Assembly: GCA_964482085.1 (NCBI GenBank)
Contig: CAYZVS010000023.1
Span: forward strand, 1 to 6,035
Source of the DNA: CAIXDN01 sp964482085
GTDB taxonomy: Bacteria > Patescibacteriota > Patescibacteriia > 2-12-FULL-60-25
Length of the DNA: 6,035 nucleotides
Direction: 5' to 3'
The translations under genes and the position numbers were made by a program. Below the pieces are notes generated by a model. That model ran no database searches. It saw only the letters and a program-made list of their open reading frames with translations, and was not told the origin of the DNA. Positions 1 to 5,883 of this stretch are shown here, piece after piece (position 1 is the first letter of the stretch; the number at the start of each line of letters is the position of its first letter).

Positions 1-72
1 CAGGTGACCAACGACATAGAAACGATATTACTAACGGACAGCGAGTAAGCCGACACTCATTGCAGACCCTAT

Positions 73-116
73 GTTTTTTATTTTTTTTCCACCGCACTTT
101 TTTAAAAACAATTTTA
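73..116. repeat. Left copy of A/T-rich inverted repeat flanking the operon
   Basis: Positions 73-88 are the exact reverse complement of 5917-5932 (16 nt), and positions 104-116 are the exact reverse complement of 5884-5896 (13 nt). The two blocks are collinear in the inverted orientation, with 15 nt between them here and 20 nt between them on the right. The 16-nt block is a low-complexity T-run broken by one A, so chance or common spacer composition is possible. The 13-nt block (TAAAATTGTTTTT in the other orientation) is slightly more informative. It may be a terminal inverted repeat or a recurrent intergenic element of this genome. Confidence 0.4.
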
Positions 117-137
117 GCCAGCCGCACAAACGGCACA

Positions 138-184
138 TTTGGTTTTGCCCCAGCCGCACAAGCCGACACACAGGCAAAACCAAA
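138..184. repeat. 12-bp perfect inverted repeat (possible hairpin or operator)
   Basis: TTTGGTTTTGCC at 138-149 is exactly complementary to GGCAAAACCAAA at 173-184, leaving a 23-nt loop (150-172). No T-run follows either arm in the direction needed for an intrinsic terminator. The element lies about 30 bp upstream of the -7 box, around or upstream of the -33 region, so a regulator-binding site is possible. A structural element of a repeat family is equally possible, because the loop contains the motif that recurs downstream of the operon. Confidence 0.5.
154..171 (+). repeat. Left copy of 18-nt direct repeat
   Basis: CCGCACAAGCCGACACAC here matches 5826-5843 on the same strand at 17 of 18 positions (one G to A change). 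Shorter relatives (GCCGCACAAA at 121; GCCGACAC near 49 and 5943) lie nearby. This suggests a spacer repeat family on both sides of the operon. Confidence 0.5.
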
Positions 185-192
185 AGAGCCAC

Positions 193-221
193 TTTTTCCA
201 ACGCTTAATTTCTTAACTTTG
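193..221 (+). promoter_or_regulatory. Predicted Bacteroidota-type promoter of the operon
   Basis: TAACTTTG at 214-221 fits the TAnnTTTG -7 box recognised by the primary sigma factor of Bacteroidota. The -33 element is only weakly matched by the T-run at 193-197, at slightly short spacing. Transcription would start around 226-230, giving an A/T-rich leader of about 16-20 nt before the ATG at 246. There is no Shine-Dalgarno sequence, as is normal in this phylum. No other convincing promoter was seen between the six genes, which supports one transcript. Confidence 0.6.
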
Positions 222-245
222 CAGAATAAAATTTAAATCACAACA

Positions 246-1247
246 ATGAAAAATAATAGAGGCATAATTATCACAGTAGTCATTCTTGTAGCAGTAGTTG
301 CGGGTTGGCTTATTTACAAAAACCAAAGCAAGCCGACTGAATTGAAAAAAGTTACAATCAGTCAGGCATTCCAACATTTGCTTTACATCGGTTTGTATGT
401 GGCAAAGGACGGAGGTTTTTTTCAGGAGCAAGGACTTGAAGTAAACATTGAAACAGCAGGTGGAGATGCACAGGCATTTGCAGCACTGACAAGTGGCAAC
501 GCTGACTTTGCACAAGGCGACCCTGGGTTTGTTGCGATTGCAGGTGAGAAAGGTTGGGAAGGAAAAGTAATTGTGATGGCTGTTGACCGTGTTGCAATTT
601 GGGGAGTAACTTTTGACACAACCATTCAGGCGTTCACAGACCCTGCTGGTTTCAAAGGAAAAATAGTTACTACTTATCCCGAACCAAACACATCTTATGT
701 TGTGCAAAAGCAGTTAGCACAAAAAGCGGGATTGGTTTTAGGGAAAGATGTTACTATACTTCAAGTGCCTTTCGGCAGTGAACTTGCAACTTTGAAAAAC
801 GGACAAGCAAACATTGCACAAACAATTGAACCGAATGTTACACAAGTAGAATTGCAAGGAGGCAAAGTTGTTTTCTCATATCCTGATGCGTGGGGACCGC
901 TTGCATTTACAGGTGTAATGGTTTCTCAAAAGATGATTAATGACGACCCCGAAACAGTTCAGAAGTTTGTGAATGCTTATGAAAAATCTTTGCAATACAT
1001 TCAAAACAATTTTGACAGAGCAGTTCAAATTGCAAAAAAATATTTGCCCGACCTAAGCGAAGAAGTTATTCGGACAGCTTTGAAAAGATTAGTTTCTTCT
1101 GGTTGCATCCCTGCTCATGCAGAAGTAAATCCCACTTCGTGGGAAAAAATTTTACAAATCAGAGTTGAAGTTGGCGACTTGAAAGCATTGCCAACAAAAG
1201 AACTTTTTGACAATTCCTTTGCAAAAAAATCTTTGGAAAAAAAATGA
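246..1247 (+). CDS. Membrane-anchored ABC transporter substrate-binding protein, NMT1/THI5-like (NitT/TauT family)
   Basis: This is the extracytoplasmic receptor of the importer: it should capture a small ligand and deliver it to the permease encoded downstream. Residues 6-24 form one hydrophobic helix after a short MKNNR start. Residues 35-325 are an NMT1/SsuA-type binding domain: KKVTISQAFQHLLYIGLYVAKDG, then GGFFQEQGLEVNI, the AL(T)SGNADFAQGDP segment (about 80-93), the PNTSY hinge-like segment (147-151) and GPLAFTGVMVSQKMI (217-231). The length of 333 aa is normal for the family. The only cysteine is C287, so there is no lipobox; the protein is probably held by an uncleaved N-terminal anchor rather than lipidated. 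The start is set by the hydrophobic helix and the promoter 25 bp upstream. It overlaps the next gene by 4 nt (ATGA). The substrate cannot be deduced: sulfonates, nitrate, pyrimidines and riboflavin all have relatives in this family. Confidence 0.9.
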   Translation: MKNNRGIIITVVILVAVVAGWLIYKNQSKPTELKKVTISQAFQHLLYIGLYVAKDGGFFQEQGLEVNIETAGGDAQAFAALTSGNADFAQGDPGFVAIAGEKGWEGKVIVMAVDRVAIWGVTFDTTIQAFTDPAGFKGKIVTTYPEPNTSYVVQKQLAQKAGLVLGKDVTILQVPFGSELATLKNGQANIAQTIEPNVTQVELQGGKVVFSYPDAWGPLAFTGVMVSQKMINDDPETVQKFVNAYEKSLQYIQNNFDRAVQIAKKYLPDLSEEVIRTALKRLVSSGCIPAHAEVNPTSWEKILQIRVEVGDLKALPTKELFDNSFAKKSLEKK

Positions 1248-2878
1248 GCCAAACGAAAACAGCAAATTCAGAAACAACCGCAAGCTCAAAGAAACTAACC
1301 GTTTCTTTGGCTTATAGCGGTTTGATTTATTTGCCTGTTTATGTTGCTCAAGAACTCGGTCTATTTGCTGAAGAAGATTTGGAAGTTGACTTAGTGCTTG
1401 CAGATGGCGATAGAGACGCTTTGAGGCAAATTATGCACTCCTTAGACCAAAAAGGCGTTCAAAAAGACCTAGGTTTTAAGCAACCTATATTTTCTGATAT
1501 TGCAATATGTGACCCTTTCTCAATTTCCGATTTTATTTCTGAAAAGAATAAAGTTGATACATACGGTGAGCCCAAAGATGTAAGAATAATAGGTTGTTTA
1601 ATTGACAAATCTCCTGTATGGATTTATAGGGACTATATTGAAAACACTCAAAAAGAAATAGCCAATAAAAATACTGATGTATTAAGAACATCTCAGGTTG
1701 AATTTGATAAAATTGAAAAGATTTATTGCTACGAATCTCCTAATACTGGTTATCTATATGGAATTGATTTAGCATCAAAAGCACTTCAAAACAATAGAAA
1801 GTCAGTCAATCTATCTAAACTTAACTTTCAACCAACACACGAACAAAAGCCAGAGGACAATACCCTAATTCTTACGGCAAACATTGCGAAAGTGGCCGTT
1901 GACTTGTATGAAAAATTTAAGGGCAATTCTTATGCACCTAAAGTAATTTACACATACTCAACAGGACATATTGATGATGGCTTTAAGGATTTTTTTTTTA
2001 CAGGTATCCTGACAAACACTGATAGCATAAAAAGCAAGGAGAAAGTTCAGTTAATAAATAAATTTCTAAAGGCTATAAGAAAAGCTATCAATATAACTAA
2101 ATCAAATTCCTTTAACGATGAACAGCGTGAAGCAATCCACTCGTTTATTAAACATAAAATCAAGGAGTATGAGCATATTAAATCAAGGGGATATAATGAT
2201 TGCGACTTAAATACAGTTTGTCAGTATATCTTAGAGACTTCAAAGCAATGTGGGTTTCATTGCGATACTCTTTTTATTAATCCCGACACTTACTACAAAT
2301 CTTTTAAAAAGAGAAAAGAGTTTTTCCCAAGTCAGGAGGAATTGAGTTATTGGAAATATGTGGACACAAGTTTCATTTATGAAATAAGTAAAGGAGAAAT
2401 TAGCACCTTAGAAAAGGTGAAAATATTTTTTTATAGAGTTGTAGAACGAATCATTGGTCAAAACATAATTGTAATACACGATTTCTTGAAAAGATACTAC
2501 ATAACTCCTTACTCAAATGCTTGGGTAGTATTTATAATGTCGCTGATACTTTTATTGCCATATTTTTTATCAAAGGGTAAAATTGGCATTGAATATTTGC
2601 TTACTGGAAGTTTGGGGATAGTAATATCTGGCTACATTACTGTTGCTTTAGTACGAAGCTATGTCAACTTTAATGAAAATAAAAAGATAAAAGAATTTTC
2701 TAGTGTTCTACTTACAATTATTACTGCCATTTATGTAAGTGCCGTAGGTGGGAAGCTAATTTCAAACATGTTTTCTGAAAAAATACCATTGCAACCGCTA
2801 ACAGAGGTAAATATTATAATTGAAAATGATACAATCAAAGTTGATTCAACAAAAACAATTAAGATTAAAGTAGAGTGA
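1244..2878 (+). CDS. Second NMT1-like binding protein, predicted cytoplasmic, with three C-terminal membrane helices
   Basis: Residues 17-385 look like a diverged homologue of the upstream binding protein. KKLTVSLAYSGLIYLPVYVA and the GLFAEEDLEVDLVLADG segment match its N-lobe. SDIAICDP (84-91) matches ADFAQGDP, ESPNTGYLYGIDLA (164-177) matches EPNTSYVVQKQLA, FFFTGIL (250-256) matches LAFTGVM, and INPDTYYKSF (345-354) matches VNPTSWEKI. Unlike its neighbour it has no signal peptide or N-terminal anchor. Hydrophobic helices lie at about 425-443, 451-470 and 486-505, followed by a 35-residue beta-prone tail. Basic residues before helix 1 and between helices 2 and 3 put the binding domain inside the cell and the tail outside. 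Four cysteines cluster at 320, 326, 336 and 340. Ile codon ATA is used for about a third of isoleucines, versus about one in eight in the upstream gene. At 544 aa it is much longer than a normal binding protein. The next gene starts on its GTGA. Role unknown; an inner-face ligand sensor or transporter regulator is inference. Confidence 0.8.
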   Translation: MSQTKTANSETTASSKKLTVSLAYSGLIYLPVYVAQELGLFAEEDLEVDLVLADGDRDALRQIMHSLDQKGVQKDLGFKQPIFSDIAICDPFSISDFISEKNKVDTYGEPKDVRIIGCLIDKSPVWIYRDYIENTQKEIANKNTDVLRTSQVEFDKIEKIYCYESPNTGYLYGIDLASKALQNNRKSVNLSKLNFQPTHEQKPEDNTLILTANIAKVAVDLYEKFKGNSYAPKVIYTYSTGHIDDGFKDFFFTGILTNTDSIKSKEKVQLINKFLKAIRKAINITKSNSFNDEQREAIHSFIKHKIKEYEHIKSRGYNDCDLNTVCQYILETSKQCGFHCDTLFINPDTYYKSFKKRKEFFPSQEELSYWKYVDTSFIYEISKGEISTLEKVKIFFYRVVERIIGQNIIVIHDFLKRYYITPYSNAWVVFIMSLILLLPYFLSKGKIGIEYLLTGSLGIVISGYITVALVRSYVNFNENKKIKEFSSVLLTIITAIYVSAVGGKLISNMFSEKIPLQPLTEVNIIIENDTIKVDSTKTIKIKVE

Positions 2879-3606
2879 GCATTTCGTTAAACATATCAAA
2901 AAGTTTCGGGCAACTGAATATATTTTCTAAACTGGAAATCAGTTTTGACACAGGGAAAATTTACTCTATTGTCGGGCAAACTGGTTGCGGGAAAACAACA
3001 TTGCTTAATATCATCTCAGGTGTTGACAATCCAACAAGCGGAGAAGTTATTGTTTCGGTGAAAAGTAATTTGAGTTACCTTTTACAAGAGAATGTAATGC
3101 TACCTTGGCGAACAATGAAAGAGAATATTAGTTTGAGTTTGGAAGTTCAAAAGCAATTGAACGGCACGAAAGAAAAAACAATAACAGAATACATTGACCG
3201 TTTTGGTTTGAATGGATTTGAAGAATATTACCCCGAAGCATTGTCAGGTGGAATGAAACAAAGAGCAGCGTTAATCAGATGTTTGATTACAGAGCCCGAA
3301 ATTATTTTGCTTGACGAACCATTCAGCAACCTTGACTTTGACATCAAGTTAAAAATTCAAAAAGAACTATTGACTTATCAGAGGCGGACAAATGCCACGA
3401 TTATAATGGTAACACATGACATTGAAGATGCCATTGCTTTATCTGATGAAGTAATTGTGCTAACAGGAAAACCGACAATAGTAAAAAGTAGCATGGAAAT
3501 TGGCTTAGGATTGACAGACAAAGACCCAGTGCTTGCAAGGAAGTCAGAAAAATTTCCAACATACTTTGCAAAGATTTGGGACGAACTAAAATATTTGAAC
3601 AACTAA
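2875..3606 (+). CDS. ABC transporter ATP-binding protein, NitT/TauT (SsuB/TauB-like)
   Basis: This is the cytoplasmic ATPase that powers the importer. All nucleotide-binding motifs are intact: Walker A GQTGCGKT (34-41), Q-loop Q71 followed by the LPWRT segment (76-80) typical of nitrate/taurine/sulfonate ATPases, signature LSGGMKQR (123-130), Walker B IILLDEP with catalytic E148, D-loop SNLD (151-154) and switch H181 in VTHDIEDA. The 243 aa are slightly short for the family, with a brief C-terminal end and no extra regulatory domain. The start is GTG at 2875, which overlaps the previous stop (GTGA); starting later would cut into the first strand (SISLNISKSFG). Only one ATPase gene is present, so a homodimer is expected. 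The next gene follows after 3 nt. Confidence 0.95.
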   Translation: MSISLNISKSFGQLNIFSKLEISFDTGKIYSIVGQTGCGKTTLLNIISGVDNPTSGEVIVSVKSNLSYLLQENVMLPWRTMKENISLSLEVQKQLNGTKEKTITEYIDRFGLNGFEEYYPEALSGGMKQRAALIRCLITEPEIILLDEPFSNLDFDIKLKIQKELLTYQRRTNATIIMVTHDIEDAIALSDEVIVLTGKPTIVKSSMEIGLGLTDKDPVLARKSEKFPTYFAKIWDELKYLNN

Positions 3607-3609
3607 AAA

Positions 3610-4188
3610 ATGAATTTAACAACAGACAAAATGCTCAATGAAATTGTTGCCAGTTTAAAAGGCAAAAACATTGATGTGCATTTTATAAACAGCGACAAAG
3701 ACGGAATTGAAATTGGCGAATTGAAGAATGGAAGAATTACACTCAACACAAATTCAAGAGATGAATTGAGTTTAGTTTTTACCATTGCTCATTTGTTCGG
3801 GCATTATTGCCAATTCAGAAATTACGACAAATACAAACATCTTATTGAAGCAGTTGAAAAACCTGCACCAATAAAAGTTGAATACGATTTCAAAAATAAG
3901 TTTTGGGAGTATGAGAAAGAAGCATTTGGAATTGGTAAGTCATTGATGCTTGAAGCATTTTCAGTTAATGATGATTTGGATAACCGCTATCAAACATTTA
4001 TGCTAACTGACTTTGAACATTTTTGGGATTACATTACGACAGGAGAAAATGAAGGAGTAAAAGAATTTAATCAGCGACTTGAAAATAATTACAATCAGAA
4101 TTTTAAATTTGAAAATCATATTCAACCAATTCCAGTTCCTCAATTTTCAAAAGAAGAAACAATAAAAGCAGAAGTTACCATTTACTAA
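3610..4188 (+). CDS. ImmA/IrrE-like protein with degenerate HExxH motif
   Basis: This small soluble protein (192 aa) has the layout of an ImmA/IrrE-type zincin core: a strand pair with GRITLNTNSRDELSLVFTIAH, the helix AHLFGHYCQF (60-69), and a second helix EYEKEAFGIGKSLML (100-114) that resembles the ExEAxxFAxxLLM helix carrying the third metal ligand (here E104). The histidines H61 and H65 are kept, but the catalytic glutamate position is L62 (codon TTG). Metal binding could therefore persist while normal peptidase chemistry should be lost. I see no helix-turn-helix and no membrane segment. The C-terminal part (about 120-192) is acidic and Asn-rich with no family I recognise. It lies between ATPase and permease genes (gaps of 3 nt and 1 nt), so it is probably made with the transporter. 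Binding or regulating a transporter part is inference. The fold call rests on motif resemblance alone. Confidence 0.7.
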   Translation: MNLTTDKMLNEIVASLKGKNIDVHFINSDKDGIEIGELKNGRITLNTNSRDELSLVFTIAHLFGHYCQFRNYDKYKHLIEAVEKPAPIKVEYDFKNKFWEYEKEAFGIGKSLMLEAFSVNDDLDNRYQTFMLTDFEHFWDYITTGENEGVKEFNQRLENNYNQNFKFENHIQPIPVPQFSKEETIKAEVTIY

Positions 4189-4189
4189 C

Positions 4190-4954
4190 ATGAACGATAA
4201 AATAAAACTTTTCCTGTTGCGATTAATTCCTTTAGTAGTGTTCATTCTGCTTTGGGAGTTTTTAGTTCGTGGGAACAGTCAGCGTGTTTTCTACTTTGGA
4301 CTTCCATCAAAAATTTGTTATTACATCGTTCATAAAATTGCAGATGGAACTTTGATAAATGATTTCATGACAACATTGAGTGAAACACTTATCGGTTTTT
4401 TGTTGGGTAATTTCATTGGAACAACTATCGGTTTGTCATTGTGGTTTTCCAGTCGTGCATTTGCAATTTCTAAACCTTACATTATTGCATTGGGTTCAGC
4501 ACCAATTTTTGCACTTGCTCCGTTAATGATTATTTGGTTTGGAACAGGAATGTATTCTAAAGTAATGATAGCAACTTTGTCAACTGTTTTCATTGCACTC
4601 TTTCAAGCGTATTCAGGTGCAGCCGAAGTTGACAAGAATTATATCAAACTCCTGAAAAGTATGAACGCTTCAAAAATGCAAGTGTTCAAAAAAGTTATTG
4701 CACCTTCTTCAATTGTTTGGGTTGCTTCTGCTTTCAAACTTAATATTGGTTTTGCACTTCTTGGAGCTTTCATTGGTGAATACATTTCTTCCAATGCAGG
4801 TTTAGGACATTTGATTTTAGTTGCAAGTGGACTGTTTGATATTTCTCTTGTGTTGACAGGAGTTTTAATGTTGATAGTTATCGCACTTGGCTTGAATTAC
4901 GTTGTTGGAAAACTTGAACAGCCAATCAAAAAAGCAATTGTCAAATCTCTGTAA
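4190..4954 (+). CDS. ABC transporter permease, NitT/TauT family (BPD_transp_1-like)
   Basis: This is the inner-membrane channel subunit of the importer, 254 aa, the normal size for SsuC/TauC-type permeases. About six hydrophobic helices can be seen: near 8-26, 62-86, 94-117, 123-143, 177-197 and 218-238. Between the fourth and fifth lies the cytoplasmic coupling loop that docks on the ATPase (about 143-173: AAEVDKNYIKLLKSMNASKM, ending in KKVIAPSS). The family segments LIGFLLGNFIGTTIGL, APLMIIWFGTGMYSKV and GAFIGEYISSNAGLGHLI are all present. It starts 1 nt after the ImmA-like gene and its stop overlaps the start of the methyltransferase gene (TAATG), so the two are probably translationally coupled. 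A single permease gene implies a homodimer. Confidence 0.95.
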   Translation: MNDKIKLFLLRLIPLVVFILLWEFLVRGNSQRVFYFGLPSKICYYIVHKIADGTLINDFMTTLSETLIGFLLGNFIGTTIGLSLWFSSRAFAISKPYIIALGSAPIFALAPLMIIWFGTGMYSKVMIATLSTVFIALFQAYSGAAEVDKNYIKLLKSMNASKMQVFKKVIAPSSIVWVASAFKLNIGFALLGAFIGEYISSNAGLGHLILVASGLFDISLVLTGVLMLIVIALGLNYVVGKLEQPIKKAIVKSL

Positions 4955-5766
4955 TGTTGAAAGTAAAAGACAAGTATAAAAACTATCTTCAAACAAGAGC
5001 AGGCATTGACAAATACAACGCCTTCAAGACAATTCTTTATTCCGAGAAAGACACACTTACTGAAAATATTTTCAGTAATCATATCAGTAAATTGAAACTT
5101 GCTAAAGCAATTTCAATTTGTGATGTTGGTGGTGGAGATGGAAAAAGAATTATTGACTTAGCGACAAAAATCAATAAGCAATTTGACTGTAACATTCGGA
5201 TTGACTTTATTGAGCAATCAAGTTTGATGTGTGCTGACTTTCAAACAAACTCTCAACAACTTGACAACTTCTGCAAAGTTGAAATTCATGCTGACGAAGT
5301 TGAGGACACTGTTCTGCAAAATGATTACGACATTTTTTTTCTCATCCACAGTATTTTTTGTTTCCCCGACTTTTCAGTATTTCAGAAACTACTTGACAGG
5401 GTTAAAAGTGACGGAGTTCTTTATGTAGTTACAAATACCGCTGACAGTTTTTTAGCCAAGTTGAAACAAGAGTTGGATATGCAATACGAGGACAAGCGAT
5501 ATGAAATAAAAGAGTTGCTTTCTGATTTAAAGTTACACAATGTTCATTACGACAAGGACAGTTTTACAACCGCGTGGACTTTGAATAGCAATGAAGTTGA
5601 TGAAAAGCTTTCAGTCATTCTTGACTGGTTAAGTTTAGGCGAGTTTCATTCGCTTGACACCGCACGACAAAAGCAACTTATTGACTTTGCAAAACAATTA
5701 TCAGAGAAGAACGAAAATCAATTTCGTTTTTCAGAGGGAGAAGAAATTTTAATTATACAGAAATGA
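4954..5766 (+). CDS. Class I SAM-dependent methyltransferase, histamine N-methyltransferase-like
   Basis: This is a soluble 270-aa methyltransferase. Motif I is ICDVGGGDGKRIIDLA (55-70), the SAM-binding glycine loop. The acidic residue at the end of strand 2 is E87 in RIDFIEQSS, the motif IV region is YDIFFLIHSIFCFPD (125-139), and strand 5 is GVLYVVTNT (154-162). From memory, the glycine loop, the DFIhxIhxhxY-like strand, the following LKxHLK-type helix and the YxIxxLLxxL segment (183-192) run in the same order and spacing as in vertebrate histamine N-methyltransferase. That suggests a small amine or related compound as substrate rather than DNA: there is no DPPY or NPPY motif and no target-recognition domain. 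The start ATG overlaps the permease stop by one base. It is the last gene of the operon. The specific substrate is unknown, and a link to the imported ligand is inferred from gene order. Confidence 0.8.
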   Translation: MLKVKDKYKNYLQTRAGIDKYNAFKTILYSEKDTLTENIFSNHISKLKLAKAISICDVGGGDGKRIIDLATKINKQFDCNIRIDFIEQSSLMCADFQTNSQQLDNFCKVEIHADEVEDTVLQNDYDIFFLIHSIFCFPDFSVFQKLLDRVKSDGVLYVVTNTADSFLAKLKQELDMQYEDKRYEIKELLSDLKLHNVHYDKDSFTTAWTLNSNEVDEKLSVILDWLSLGEFHSLDTARQKQLIDFAKQLSEKNENQFRFSEGEEILIIQK

Positions 5767-5825
5767 AAATCCCTCACACAAAAAATACACATATAGCCAC
5801 CGCAATTTACAAGCACAATTAAAAA

Positions 5826-5843
5826 CCGCACAAGCCAACACAC
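5826..5843 (+). repeat. Right copy of 18-nt direct repeat
   Basis: CCGCACAAGCCAACACAC matches 154-171 at 17 of 18 positions in the same orientation, on the other side of the six-gene operon. Confidence 0.5.
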
Positions 5844-5883
5844 GACCAAAGTTTTTAATAGAGATTGCAAAGCCGACCCAAAA

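Larger units (their letters stand above)
1..245. other. Upstream non-coding spacer
   Basis: I see no credible gene here. The stretch contains T-rich runs at 74-88 and 100-103, several copies of a GCCGCACAA or GCCGACAC type motif (about 50, 121, 153 and 162), a 12-bp inverted repeat (138-149 with 173-184) and the operon promoter near its right end. On the + strand it has the same C-rich, G-poor texture as the spacer after the last gene. Parts of it recur in that downstream spacer, both as a direct repeat (154-171) and as inverted A/T-rich blocks (73-88 and 104-116). Its left edge carries no recognisable end of a preceding gene. Confidence 0.7.

Noticed and set aside
121..190. Possible CRISPR-like short repeats (GCCGCACAA copies)
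   Set aside because: The copies are short, irregularly spaced and imperfect, with no constant-length spacers and no cas genes.
213..707. 164-aa open frame on the minus strand, plus smaller nested ones (358-621, 422-625)
   Set aside because: They lie antisense inside the well-supported binding-protein gene. Their Cys/Phe/Leu-rich composition is what the reverse complement of an AT-rich gene gives, and they have no domain.
3610..4188. Toxin-antitoxin or phage-regulator reading of the ImmA-like gene
   Set aside because: There is no helix-turn-helix domain or partner gene next to it; both neighbours are transporter genes within 3 nt.
5231..5428. 65-aa open frame inside the methyltransferase gene, same strand, other frame
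   Set aside because: It is fully contained in a gene with intact SAM-binding motifs; it is low-complexity and Phe/Thr-rich, and is best explained as a frame shadow.
4954..5766. DNA-modification methyltransferase (defence-type) reading of the last gene
   Set aside because: There is no catalytic DPPY/NPPY or PCQ motif and no target-recognition domain. The order of segments fits a small-molecule methyltransferase better.
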